The translations under genes were made by a program, and so were the position numbers. A DNA stretch of 64,000 bases. Source: Comamonas terrae (lineage in GTDB: Bacteria; Pseudomonadota; Gammaproteobacteria; Burkholderiales; Burkholderiaceae_C). The notes under the pieces are model-generated. The model made no database searches, was not told where the DNA came from, and saw only the letters and a list, made by a program, of their open reading frames with translations. Location of the stretch: positions 62,001 to 126,000 of the forward strand of contig NZ_BCNT01000010.1 of NCBI RefSeq assembly GCF_001544075.1. The letters are read 5' to 3'. Below, in pieces: positions 28,016-36,969 of the stretch. Numbering within the stretch: the stretch's first letter is position 1; each line of letters starts with the position of its first letter.

Positions 28016-31000
28016 ATGTCCACCACCATAGGCATCAAAGTCGATGACGCTTTGCGCGAGCGTATCCGCGCGTCTGCGCAGCAAATGGGCCGCACCCCGC
28101 ACTGGCTGATCAAGCAGGCCGTCGTGCAATATGTCGATGCGCTGGAGCGCGGCGCCTCCACCATCCGCCTGGCCGGCATGCAGGATGCGGGCGACGAGGC
28201 CGGGCACGAGGAGGTGCAACCCGAAGCTTCGCAGGAGGTGCAACCTTTTCTCGCCTTCGCCCAGTCCATCCTGCCGCAGACGCCGCTGCGCGCGGCCATC
28301 ACCGCCGCCTGGCACCGGCCCGAGCCCGAGTGCCTGCCCGTGCTGCTGCCGCTGGCCCGCGCCCAGGATGCCGAGCAAGCCGCCAAGGTGCGCGAGCTGG
28401 CCACGCGCCTGGTGCAGGGCCTGCGCGATGCGCCCGCCGGCAGCGGCGTGGCCGCGCTGGTGCAGGAGTTCTCGTTGTCCAGCCAGGAAGGCGTGGCACT
28501 GATGTGCCTGGCCGAGGCGCTGCTGCGCATCCCCGACCGCGCCACGCGCGATGCGCTGATCCGCGACAAGATCAGCAAGGGCGACTGGAAGTCGCACGTC
28601 GGCCGCTCGCCCTCGCTGTTCGTCAACGCCGCGGCCTGGGGCCTGGTGCTCACGGGCAAGCTCACCGCCACCAGCAGCGAGAAAAGCCTGTCGTCGGCGC
28701 TCACCCGCGTGATCGGCAAGGGCGGCGAGCCGCTGATCCGCCAGGGCGTGCACCGCGCCATGAAGCTCATGGGCGAGCAGTTCGTCACCGGCCAGGACAT
28801 CGCCGAGGCGCTGGCCAACAGCCGCGCCTATGAGAAGCAGGGCTTCCGCTACAGCTACGACATGCTGGGCGAGGCCGCCACCACCGATACCGACGCGCTG
28901 CGCTACCTGCAGGCCTACGAGCAGGCCATCCACGCCATCGGCGCGGCATCCAACGGGCGCGGCATCTTCGAGGGCCCGGGCATCTCGATCAAGCTCTCGG
29001 CCCTGCACCCGCGCTACAGCCGCGCCCAGTACGAACGCGTGATGGGCGAGCTGCTGCCGCGCGTGCTGCACCTGGCCGAGCTGGCCAAGCACTACGACAT
29101 CGGCATGAACATCGACGCCGAGGAGGCCGACCGCCTGGAGCTGTCGCTGGACCTGCTCGAAGCCCTGTGCGCCGCGCCCTCGCTCAAGGGCTGGAGCGGC
29201 ATAGGCTTCGTGGTCCAGGCCTACCAGAAGCGCTGCCCGCACGTCATCGACTACCTGATCGACCTGGCGCGCCGCAGCCGCCGCCGCCTGATGGTGCGCC
29301 TGGTCAAGGGCGCCTACTGGGACAGCGAGATCAAGCGCGCCCAGGTCGACGGCCTGGCCGGCTACCCGGTCTACACGCGCAAGGTCTACACCGACGTGAG
29401 CTACCTGGCCTGCGCCCGCAAGCTGCTGTCCGCGCCCGATGCCGTCTACCCGCAGTTCGCCACGCACAACGCGCAGACGCTGGCCAGCATCTACCACATG
29501 GCCCAGGCCGTGGGCGGCAGCTACTACAGCGGCCAGTACGAGTTCCAGTGCCTGCACGGCATGGGCGAGCCGCTGTACCAGCAGGTGACCGGCCCCACCA
29601 GCGAAGGCCAGCTGGCGCGCCCCTGCCGCATCTACGCGCCAGTGGGCAGCCACGAGACGCTGCTGGCCTACCTGGTGCGCCGCCTGCTCGAGAACGGCGC
29701 CAACACCTCGTTCGTGAACCGCATCGGCGATGCCAGCGTGCCCATCGGCGACCTGGTGGCCGACCCGGTGGAGGAAGCCCTGCAGATCGCGCGCCAGGAG
29801 GGCCGCCTGGGCGCGCCGCATCCGCGCATCGCGCTGCCCTCGGAGCTGTTCGCCCAGCAGGGCACCGCCGCGCGCGCGAATTCGCAGGGCATGAACCTGG
29901 CGCACGAGCAGCAGCTGGCCTCGCTGGCCGCTGCCCTGCTCTACAGCACGCGCCAGACCTATCTGGCCTATCCAAGTGTTCTGCCCGATGCCGAGCTGCC
30001 CGCCGACCCGGCCCGGGCCGAGGGCTGGCAGCCCCTGCGCAATCCGGCCGAGCTGTCCGACACCGTGGGCTGGGTGCGCGAGGCCACGCCCGACGAGGTG
30101 CAGGCCGCCGCCGCCCGCGCCTCCCAGGCCGCGCCCATCTGGGCCGGCACGCCGCCCGCGGCCCGCGCCGACGTGCTGGAGCGCGCCGCCGACCTGCTGG
30201 AGCAGCGCAGCCAGCCGCTGATGGGCCTGATCATGCGCGAGGCCGGCAAGACCCTGCCCAATGCCGTGGCCGAGATCCGCGAGGCCGTGGACTTCCTGCG
30301 CTACTACGCCGCCCAGGTGGCCGCGCAGTTCGACAACGCCACGCAGCGCCCGCTGGGCGTGGTGCTGGCCATCAGCCCCTGGAACTTCCCGCTGGCCATC
30401 TTCTGCGGCCAGGCCGTGGCCGCGCTGGCCGCAGGCAACACCGTGCTCGCCAAGCCGGCCGAGCAGACGCCGCTGACGGCCGCCGCCATGGTGGCGATCC
30501 TGCACGAGGCCGGCGTGCCGCGCGACGTGCTGCAGCTGGTGCCGGGCCCCGGCGAGACCGTGGGCGCGGCCCTGGTGGCGCACCCGCAGGTGGCGGGCGT
30601 GATGTTCACCGGCTCCACCGAAGTGGCGCGCATCATCGCGCGCCAGCTGAGCGCCCGCCTGTCGCCCTCGGGCCGGCCGATACCGCTGATCGCCGAGACC
30701 GGCGGCCAGAACGCCATGGTCGTGGACTCCTCCGCGCTGACCGAGCAGGTCGTGGGCGACGTGCTGACCTCGGCCTTCGACTCGGCCGGCCAGCGCTGCT
30801 CGGCGCTGCGCCTGCTGTGCCTGCAGGAAGACGTGGCCGAACGCACGCTGAGCATGCTGCGCGCCGCACTGCAGGAATGGACGCTGGGCAACCCCGACCG
30901 CCTGTCCACCGACGTGGGCCCCGTGATCGACGACGCGGCGCGCGCCCAGATCGAGGCGCACATCGCGCGCATGGCGGCGGCGGGCCAGAAGGTCACCCGC

Positions 31001-32014
31001 GTCGAGCGCAAGGACGGCGCGCTCAACGGGCATTACGTGGCCCCGGCCATCATCGAGATCGACAGCACCAAGCGCCTGACCCGCGAAGTCTTCGGCCCGG
31101 TGCTGCATGTGATCCGCTTCCAGCGCGACCAACTCGACGCGCTGGTGGACGGCATCAACGCCACGGGCTATGGCCTGACCTTCGGCATGCACAGCCGCAT
31201 CGACGAAACCATTGCCCACCTGAGCCAGCGCGTGCATGCGGGCAACCTCTACGTGAACCGCAACGTGGTCGGCGCCGTGGTCGGCGTGCAGCCCTTCGGC
31301 GGCATGGGCCTGTCGGGCACCGGACCCAAGGCCGGCGGCCCGCTGTACCTGCACCGCCTGGCGCACGGCCCGGCGAATGCGGCGCTGGCGCCCTTCGAGC
31401 GCGCCGATGCGGCAGGCCAGCCCGCGCTGCAGCTGCTCGAAGCGCTGCAGCAGCTGCCCCTGCCCGCCCCCGACGCGCAGGCCGCCCGGCAGGTGCTGGC
31501 GACCACCCGCGAGGCCTCGCGCCTGGGCGCCAGCCAGCTGCTGCCCGGCCCCACCGGCGAATCCAACCGCTACCGCCTGCTGCCGCGCGGCCCCGTCTGG
31601 GCGCTGCCGCGCACGCCGCTGGGCCTCGCCGCCCAGGTGGCCGCGGCCCTGGCCAGCGGCAACCCCTGCCATGTGGTGCTGCCGGACGGCGATGCCGGCT
31701 GCGCGGCGCTGTGGAAGGCATGGACGGCCCAGCCGGGCGCCGCCCCATGGCTGCACCGCGCCGGCGCCGAGACGCTGGCCGACGCGAAAGCCCCCATGGC
31801 CGCCCTGCTGTTCGAGGGCGATGGCGATGCGCTGCTGCAGGTCGCCACCGCCGTGGCCGCCCGCGACGGCGCCATCGTGCGCATCGAGGCGCGCAGCAGC
31901 GACGAGCTGCACGCGGGCCGCGGCTACGACCTGGCCGCGCTGTGCCACGAGCAGTCGATCAGCACCAACACGGCCGCCGCCGGCGGCAATGCGCAGCTGA
32001 TGACCATGGCTTGA
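28016..32014 (+). CDS. putA: Trifunctional proline utilisation protein PutA
   Basis: Oxidises proline to glutamate in two coupled steps at the membrane surface and represses its own operon when proline is scarce. 1332 residues, the long form. Residues 1-45 are a ribbon-helix-helix DNA-binding domain (STTIGIKVDDALRERIR). The FAD proline dehydrogenase barrel includes KGAYWDSEIKRAQ and YEFQCLHGMGEPLY. The aldehyde dehydrogenase domain includes SPWNFPLAIF, ETGGQNAMVV and catalytic Cys928 in GQRCSALR. A C-terminal domain of about 200 residues completes the substrate tunnel. The ATG at 28016 is chosen because MSTTIG starts the DNA-binding strand. putP follows 203 bp later. Confidence 0.96.
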   Translation: MSTTIGIKVDDALRERIRASAQQMGRTPHWLIKQAVVQYVDALERGASTIRLAGMQDAGDEAGHEEVQPEASQEVQPFLAFAQSILPQTPLRAAITAAWHRPEPECLPVLLPLARAQDAEQAAKVRELATRLVQGLRDAPAGSGVAALVQEFSLSSQEGVALMCLAEALLRIPDRATRDALIRDKISKGDWKSHVGRSPSLFVNAAAWGLVLTGKLTATSSEKSLSSALTRVIGKGGEPLIRQGVHRAMKLMGEQFVTGQDIAEALANSRAYEKQGFRYSYDMLGEAATTDTDALRYLQAYEQAIHAIGAASNGRGIFEGPGISIKLSALHPRYSRAQYERVMGELLPRVLHLAELAKHYDIGMNIDAEEADRLELSLDLLEALCAAPSLKGWSGIGFVVQAYQKRCPHVIDYLIDLARRSRRRLMVRLVKGAYWDSEIKRAQVDGLAGYPVYTRKVYTDVSYLACARKLLSAPDAVYPQFATHNAQTLASIYHMAQAVGGSYYSGQYEFQCLHGMGEPLYQQVTGPTSEGQLARPCRIYAPVGSHETLLAYLVRRLLENGANTSFVNRIGDASVPIGDLVADPVEEALQIARQEGRLGAPHPRIALPSELFAQQGTAARANSQGMNLAHEQQLASLAAALLYSTRQTYLAYPSVLPDAELPADPARAEGWQPLRNPAELSDTVGWVREATPDEVQAAAARASQAAPIWAGTPPAARADVLERAADLLEQRSQPLMGLIMREAGKTLPNAVAEIREAVDFLRYYAAQVAAQFDNATQRPLGVVLAISPWNFPLAIFCGQAVAALAAGNTVLAKPAEQTPLTAAAMVAILHEAGVPRDVLQLVPGPGETVGAALVAHPQVAGVMFTGSTEVARIIARQLSARLSPSGRPIPLIAETGGQNAMVVDSSALTEQVVGDVLTSAFDSAGQRCSALRLLCLQEDVAERTLSMLRAALQEWTLGNPDRLSTDVGPVIDDAARAQIEAHIARMAAAGQKVTRVERKDGALNGHYVAPAIIEIDSTKRLTREVFGPVLHVIRFQRDQLDALVDGINATGYGLTFGMHSRIDETIAHLSQRVHAGNLYVNRNVVGAVVGVQPFGGMGLSGTGPKAGGPLYLHRLAHGPANAALAPFERADAAGQPALQLLEALQQLPLPAPDAQAARQVLATTREASRLGASQLLPGPTGESNRYRLLPRGPVWALPRTPLGLAAQVAAALASGNPCHVVLPDGDAGCAALWKAWTAQPGAAPWLHRAGAETLADAKAPMAALLFEGDGDALLQVATAVAARDGAIVRIEARSSDELHAGRGYDLAALCHEQSISTNTAAAGGNAQLMTMA

Positions 32015-32026
32015 AAGGTTAAGCAT

Positions 32027-32130
32027 CCCCTGAGCGGCTACGCCGCTTCCCCCTCTCTCGCTACGCGGGAGGGGGACGACACCTTCGGTGCGGGGCGGCC
32101 CTTCCTCGGTGTCTCTGAGTTGGGCCGCGC
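32027..32130 (+). repeat. Dispersed GC-rich intergenic repeat, family 2, copy B
   Basis: Between putA and putP. Starts CCCCTGAGCGGCTACGCCGC, has a CCCCCTCTCTCG..GCGGGAGGGGG hairpin, TGCGGGGCGGC, and ends GTGTCTCTGAG..GGGCCGCGC. Best preserved of the copies seen. Confidence 0.65.
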
Positions 32131-32216
32131 AGTTGCATAGCTTGTCACCCATGGCTGACAAGCCTGTGTGATCACTGCGCTTATTTATTCAAACGAACTC
32201 AACACTAGGACACTCC

Positions 32217-33719
32217 ATGCAATTTTCCTGGAACGATCCCACGGCGATCATGTTCGCCATCTACCTGGTGGCCATGCTGGCCATTGGCTGGCTCGGCTAC
32301 CTGGGTACCAAGAACCTGTCGGACTACATCCTCGGCGGACGCAGCCTGGGCAGCTTCGTGACGGCGCTGTCGGCCGGCGCCTCGGACATGAGCGGCTGGC
32401 TGCTCATGGGCCTGCCCGGAGCCATCTACGCCTCGGGCCTGTCCGAATCGTGGATCGCCATCGGCCTGATCGCGGGCGCCTACCTGAACTGGCGCCTGGT
32501 CGCCGCGCGGCTGCGCCTGTATACCGAGCGCGCCGGCAATGCGCTGACCCTGCCCGATTACCTGGCCAACCGCTTCGAGGACCGCGCCAATGTGCTGCGC
32601 ATCGTGACGGCACTGGTGATCCTGGTGTTCTTCACGCTGTACTGCGCCTCGGGCGTGGTCGCGGGTGCGCGCCTGTTCGAGAACATGTTCGGCATGCCCT
32701 ACGCCACGGCGCTGTGGGTGGGCGCGGCCTGCACCATTGCCTATGTGCTGATCGGCGGCTTCCTGGCCGTGAGCTGGACCGACACCATCCAGGCCTCGCT
32801 GATGATCACCGCGCTGATCCTCGCGCCGGTCATCGCCTGGCTGGCCGTGCAGGGCCAGCTGCAGCCCGGCCAGGACCTGCATGCCATCGTGGCCGCCGAG
32901 AAGTTCGACCTGCTGCGCGGCGCCAGCTTCACCGGCATCGTGTCGCTGATGGCCTGGGGCCTGGGCTACTTCGGCCAGCCCCACATCCTGGTGCGCTTCA
33001 TGGCCGCCTCGTCGGTGCAGACCATTCCGTCGGCGCGCCGCATCAGCATGACCTGGATGATCCTGTGCCTGGGCGGCGCCGTGGCCGTGGGCTTCATCGG
33101 CATTCCGTATTTCGCGGCCCACCCAGCCGGCGCTGGCGCCGTGAACGCCAACGCCGAAACCGTGTTCATGGAGATCACCAAGCAGCTGTTCAACCCCTGG
33201 ATCGCCGGCGCGCTGCTGGCTGCCATCCTCGCGGCCGTGATGAGTACGCTGTCGTGCCAGCTGCTGGTGTGCTCCAGCGCGCTGACCGAGGACATCTACC
33301 GCGTATTCCTGCGCAAGAACGCCAGCCAGACCGAGCTGGTGTGGGTCGGCCGCGCCATGGTGCTGCTGGTGGCGCTGGTGGCCATCGCCATCGCGAGCAA
33401 CCCCGAGGCCAAGGTGCTGGGCATGGTCAGCTACGCCTGGGCCGGCTTCGGCGCGGCCTTCGGCCCGGTGCTCATCCTGTCGCTGTTCTGGGGCCGCATG
33501 ACGCGCGGCGGCGCGCTGGCCGGCATCGTCGTCGGCGCGGTCACCGTGCTGGTGTGGAAGCAGTTCGGCTGGCTCGGCCTGTACGAGATCATTCCCGGCT
33601 TCATTCTGGCCTGGATCGCTGCCGTGGCCGTGAGCCGCATGGGCCCGCCGCCCTCGCCGGCCATGCTGGCCGCCCATGAAGCCGTGGAGCGCGAGTTCAC
33701 GCAGATCGGCGCCCGCTGA
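32217..33719 (+). CDS. putP: Sodium/proline symporter PutP
   Basis: Inner-membrane Na+-coupled high-affinity proline carrier of the SSS family, 500 residues and about 13 helices. LGGRSLGSFVTALSAGASDMSGWLLMG carries the Na+ and proline site residues of helix 2 (Ser/Asp/Met in SAGASDMSGW), and the helix 9 segment MSTLSCQLLVCSSALTEDIYR is intact. Downstream of putA in the same direction, it supplies the substrate of PutA. It ends in a terminator at 33740. Confidence 0.96.
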   Translation: MQFSWNDPTAIMFAIYLVAMLAIGWLGYLGTKNLSDYILGGRSLGSFVTALSAGASDMSGWLLMGLPGAIYASGLSESWIAIGLIAGAYLNWRLVAARLRLYTERAGNALTLPDYLANRFEDRANVLRIVTALVILVFFTLYCASGVVAGARLFENMFGMPYATALWVGAACTIAYVLIGGFLAVSWTDTIQASLMITALILAPVIAWLAVQGQLQPGQDLHAIVAAEKFDLLRGASFTGIVSLMAWGLGYFGQPHILVRFMAASSVQTIPSARRISMTWMILCLGGAVAVGFIGIPYFAAHPAGAGAVNANAETVFMEITKQLFNPWIAGALLAAILAAVMSTLSCQLLVCSSALTEDIYRVFLRKNASQTELVWVGRAMVLLVALVAIAIASNPEAKVLGMVSYAWAGFGAAFGPVLILSLFWGRMTRGGALAGIVVGAVTVLVWKQFGWLGLYEIIPGFILAWIAAVAVSRMGPPPSPAMLAAHEAVEREFTQIGAR

Positions 33720-33739
33720 GCTTCCGGCGCTGCGGCAGC

Positions 33740-33777
33740 ACGCCCGATGACGCATGCGCGCATCGGGCGTTCTTCAT
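33740..33777 (+). terminator. Terminator of putP
   Basis: ACGCCCGATG, 11-nt loop, CATCGGGCGT followed by TCTTCATT: a perfect 10-bp stem 20 bp behind the putP stop. Confidence 0.75.
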
Positions 33778-33827
33778 TCCATCATCGCCATCCGCGATGC
33801 GACCCGGCGCGCAAGACGATTGCGCTC

Positions 33828-33840
33828 CAAGGGCAAACCC
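33828..33840. promoter_or_regulatory. CAAGGGNNNACCC palindrome upstream of dctP
   Basis: CAAGGGCAAACCC, located where a -35 element for the TACAAT box at about 33857-33862 would be expected, so a bound protein could directly block or replace -35 recognition. Confidence 0.4.
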
Positions 33841-33905
33841 AGGGTTGGTACTCACTACAATTTTTATGTTCATTTCCAACAACATATCAAGGGAGAGTCC
33901 GTGCC

Positions 33906-34892
33906 ATGCGCATGATCCGCCGTACCTTTGTCGCCACCGCCGTGGCTGCAACCGCCACTCTTGCAGCAGGTGCTGTTTTTGCCCAGGTCAAGGAAGTGAA
34001 GATTGGCTACGCGCTGGCCGTGAACTCGCACTACGGCGCCGCCGCCAATGCCTGGGCCGAAGGCGTGGAAAAAGGCACCAATGGCGCCTACAAGTTCAAG
34101 CAGTTCCCCTCCTCGGCCCTGGGCGGCGAGCGTGAACTGATCGAAGGCCTGCAGCTGGGTACCGTGGAAGCGGCCATCGTCTCCACCGGCGCGCTGAGCA
34201 ACTTCGTGCCCGACGTGGGCGTGGTGGACATTCCCTTCCTGTTCCGCGACACCCAGCATGCACGCGCGGTGATGGACGGCGCCTTCGGCCAGGAGCTGCT
34301 GGCCAAGTTCCAGAAACGCGGCCTGGTGGCTCTGGCCTGGGGCGAGCAGGGCTTTCGCCACCTGACCAACAACAAGCACGCCGTCAACACCGTGGCCGAC
34401 CTCAAGGGCCTGAAGATCCGCGTGACCGAGAACCCCGTGCACATCACCGCCTTCCGCACGCTGGGCGCCTCGCCCACGCCCATGTCCTGGCCCGAGGTGA
34501 TCGGCGCGCTGCAGCAGGGCACCATCGACGGCCAGGAGAACCCGATCTCCGTGCTGAGCTCGGCCAAGCTGTGGCAGGTGCAGAAGCACCTGACGCTGAC
34601 TGCCCACGTCTATGCACCCATGGCCCTGCTGGTCTCGCCCTCGTTCTGGGGCACCCTGAACGCCAGCCAGAAGGCGGCGTTCACCGAAGGCGCCAAGAAG
34701 GGCGCCGTCGCTTCGCGCGCCTTCGTGGATACCGTGGAGAAGAAGGGCGTGGAAGAGGCCAAGGCCAATGGCATGCAGGTCGTCGAGAAGGTGGACCAGG
34801 CTGCATTCCGCACGGCGCTGGAGCCCGCCTACAAGGAATACGCGAAGAAGTTCGGCCAGAAGACCCTGGACGCCATCGCCGCCGCCAAGTAA
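33906..34892 (+). CDS. dctP: TRAP transporter substrate-binding protein (DctP family)
   Basis: Periplasmic receptor of a tripartite ATP-independent transporter, 328 residues with a Sec signal peptide (cleavage after ...GAVFA). The ligand-binding arginine region LKGLKIRVTENPVH and the QQGTIDGQENPISVL hinge are typical of DctP receptors for carboxylates. Start at 33906 behind GGGAG; the longer open frame upstream runs through promoter DNA. The membrane genes dctQ and dctM follow. The ligand is a carboxylate but cannot be named. Confidence 0.9.
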   Translation: MRMIRRTFVATAVAATATLAAGAVFAQVKEVKIGYALAVNSHYGAAANAWAEGVEKGTNGAYKFKQFPSSALGGERELIEGLQLGTVEAAIVSTGALSNFVPDVGVVDIPFLFRDTQHARAVMDGAFGQELLAKFQKRGLVALAWGEQGFRHLTNNKHAVNTVADLKGLKIRVTENPVHITAFRTLGASPTPMSWPEVIGALQQGTIDGQENPISVLSSAKLWQVQKHLTLTAHVYAPMALLVSPSFWGTLNASQKAAFTEGAKKGAVASRAFVDTVEKKGVEEAKANGMQVVEKVDQAAFRTALEPAYKEYAKKFGQKTLDAIAAAK

Positions 34893-34910
34893 ATCGGCCC
34901 ATTCCATGGA

Positions 34911-34941
34911 CAAGGCCGGGCCTCGCCCGGCCTTGTTCGTT
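34911..34941 (+). terminator. Attenuator between dctP and dctQ
   Basis: CAAGGCCGGGC-CTC-GCCCGGCCTTG followed by TTCGTT: a perfect 11-bp stem. A leaky stop here would give the usual excess of periplasmic receptor over membrane subunits. Confidence 0.65.
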
Positions 34942-35084
34942 GAGGCACCGCCCGCAGCGGCAACAACGGCTGCGGGCATTACCAATGGCTTTATGGCGCC
35001 CGCTCACGGATGATTGCGCCGCCAAACAACCCGGCGTGGGCGGCACGGCGCATGCCGCCGCGTCCGCACCCCGCCCCGACCCCT

Positions 35085-35600
35085 ATGCTTGATCGTATCG
35101 AACGCATTCTGGTGGCCTGCAACCGCTGGCTGCTCATAGTCCTGCTGCTGGCCATGGCCTGCATCGTCTTCGCCAACGTGGTGCTGCGCTACACCACGGG
35201 CGACTCCATCGTCTGGGCCGAGGAAGTGGCCCGCCACATGATGATCTGGGTCACCTTCCTGGGCGCCGGCCTGGTGCTGCGCTTCGGCGGCCATGTGGCC
35301 ATCGACAACCTGCACCGCGCCGTCAGCACCCGCAGCGCGCAGGTCATCCGCGCGCTGGTGGTCGCCGGCCTGGCGCTGTTCTTCGTCGTGATGACCGTGA
35401 CTTCCTCGCAGTATGTGTATGCCACGCGCTTCCAGACCACGGCGGCCACCGATATTCCCATTTCCTATATCTACGCCGCCATGCCCGCGGGCTTCGTGCT
35501 GATGCTGGTGCACCTGCTGTTCATTGCGCGCGGCTACATCGCGGCCGGCAACTTTGCCGAGTCCGACGAAATGGACGCAGACGCCGCAGCGTCGATCTGA
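35085..35600 (+). CDS. dctQ: TRAP transporter small membrane subunit DctQ
   Basis: Four-helix inner-membrane subunit of the TRAP transporter, 171 residues. Helices include WLLIVLLLAMACIVFANVVLRY, with the conserved WAEEVARHMMIWVTFLGAG segment in helix 2. The ATG at 35085 (MLDRIERIL) gives the standard amphipathic start; an in-frame ATG at 35010 would add a Pro-rich stretch without support. Lies between dctP and dctM, 13 bp before dctM. Confidence 0.9.
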   Translation: MLDRIERILVACNRWLLIVLLLAMACIVFANVVLRYTTGDSIVWAEEVARHMMIWVTFLGAGLVLRFGGHVAIDNLHRAVSTRSAQVIRALVVAGLALFFVVMTVTSSQYVYATRFQTTAATDIPISYIYAAMPAGFVLMLVHLLFIARGYIAAGNFAESDEMDADAAASI

Positions 35601-35613
35601 ACGGGAAGACACC

Positions 35614-36900
35614 ATGGGACTCACTCTTTTCATCGCCATCGTCGTCCTGCTCGCGCTGGGCTTTCCGGTGGCTTTCGCTCTGGCCATCTCGGCCGCGCTG
35701 GCCGTGTTCGTCGGCGGCCGCTATCCCCAGCTCATCGTCTTCAAGGAAATGTTCACGGGCATCGACAGCTTTCCGCTGATGGCCGTGCCCTTCTTCATCC
35801 TGGCGGCCGAGCTGATGTCGGGCGGCGCGCTCACGCATGTGCTGCTGCGCTTCGCGGCCCAGTTCGTCGGCCATCTGCGCGGCGGCCTGGGCTATGCCAA
35901 CGTGCTGTCGCTGACGCTGTTCTCGGGCATCTCGGGCTCGGCCCTGGCCGACGCGGCCGGCCCCGGCTCCATGATGGTCAAGATGATGGACAAGGCCGGC
36001 TACGGCCGTCCCTATGCAGCCGCGCTGACGGCCAGCACCGCCATCGTCGGCCCCATCATCCCGCCCTCGGTCAGCATGATCATCTATGCGCTGCAGGACG
36101 AGCATGTCTCGGTCGGCGGCCTGTTCATGGCCGGCTTCATCCCCGGCATCCTGATCGCGCTGGCCATGGCGGCCGTCAACTGGTGGGTCTGCAGGAAGCG
36201 CGACTATCGCTCCACCGAGCCGCGCCCCAGCGCGCGCGAGATGTGGGCCAACAGCTTCAAGGCCATTCCCGCGCTGATGCTCATCGTGCTCATCGTGGTC
36301 GGCATCCGCTTCGGCATCTTCACGCCCACCGAGGCCTCGGTGGTCGCGGTGTTCTATGCGCTGATCTGCGGCAAGTGGATCTACCGCACGCTGCAGTGGT
36401 CGGCCGTGCCCGGCATCCTGGCGCGCTCGGCCATGCTCACGGCCTCGGTGCTGCTGGTCATGGCCACGTCGGCGGCCTTTGCCTGGGTGCTGACGGTGGA
36501 AGGCATTCCGCAGTACCTGTCCGAGCTCATCGTGAGCTGGCAGCTCTCGCCCGTGATGTTCCTGATCGCGGTGAACATCCTGCTGCTGGTCTTCGGCATC
36601 TTCATGGAGCCGCTGCCCGGCGTGATGATCCTGGTGCCCATCCTGGCGCCCATCGCAGCCAGCTTGGGGCTAGATCCCACGCACTTCGCCATGGTGGTCA
36701 TCGTCAACCTCACGCTGGGCATGATCACGCCGCCCGTGGGCGGCCTGCTGTTCGTGACCTCGGTGGCCACGCGCGTGTCCATCACCGAGCTCACGCGCGA
36801 GATGCCGCTGTTCCTGCTGGCCCACTTCGTGGTGCTGTGCCTGCTGACCTTCATCCCCGCGCTGTCGACCTGGCTGCCGCATACACTGGGCTTCCAGTAA
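35614..36900 (+). CDS. dctM: TRAP transporter large membrane subunit DctM
   Basis: Transport-catalysing subunit with about 12 helices and elevator-type fold, 428 residues. Diagnostic segments are FSGISGSALADAAGPGSMMVKMM, PPSVSMIIYAL and GMITPPVGGLLFV. It completes the dctPQM set; Na+-dependent uptake is expected from the family. Confidence 0.93.
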   Translation: MGLTLFIAIVVLLALGFPVAFALAISAALAVFVGGRYPQLIVFKEMFTGIDSFPLMAVPFFILAAELMSGGALTHVLLRFAAQFVGHLRGGLGYANVLSLTLFSGISGSALADAAGPGSMMVKMMDKAGYGRPYAAALTASTAIVGPIIPPSVSMIIYALQDEHVSVGGLFMAGFIPGILIALAMAAVNWWVCRKRDYRSTEPRPSAREMWANSFKAIPALMLIVLIVVGIRFGIFTPTEASVVAVFYALICGKWIYRTLQWSAVPGILARSAMLTASVLLVMATSAAFAWVLTVEGIPQYLSELIVSWQLSPVMFLIAVNILLLVFGIFMEPLPGVMILVPILAPIAASLGLDPTHFAMVVIVNLTLGMITPPVGGLLFVTSVATRVSITELTREMPLFLLAHFVVLCLLTFIPALSTWLPHTLGFQ

Positions 36901-36969
36901 GCGCGGGGAGCCGCCGGCCACGGAAGGCCGTGGCATGGCGGCACACTCGCAGACGACAGAGGGGCGGAG

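Noticed and set aside
28004-32161. 1385-residue open frame on the minus strand opposite putA
   Set aside because: Composition is that of antisense third-position GC bias; PutA on the plus strand has every family motif.
33747-33905. 53-residue N-terminal extension of DctP
   Set aside because: It would run across the CAAGGGNNNACCC site and promoter and precede the signal peptide.
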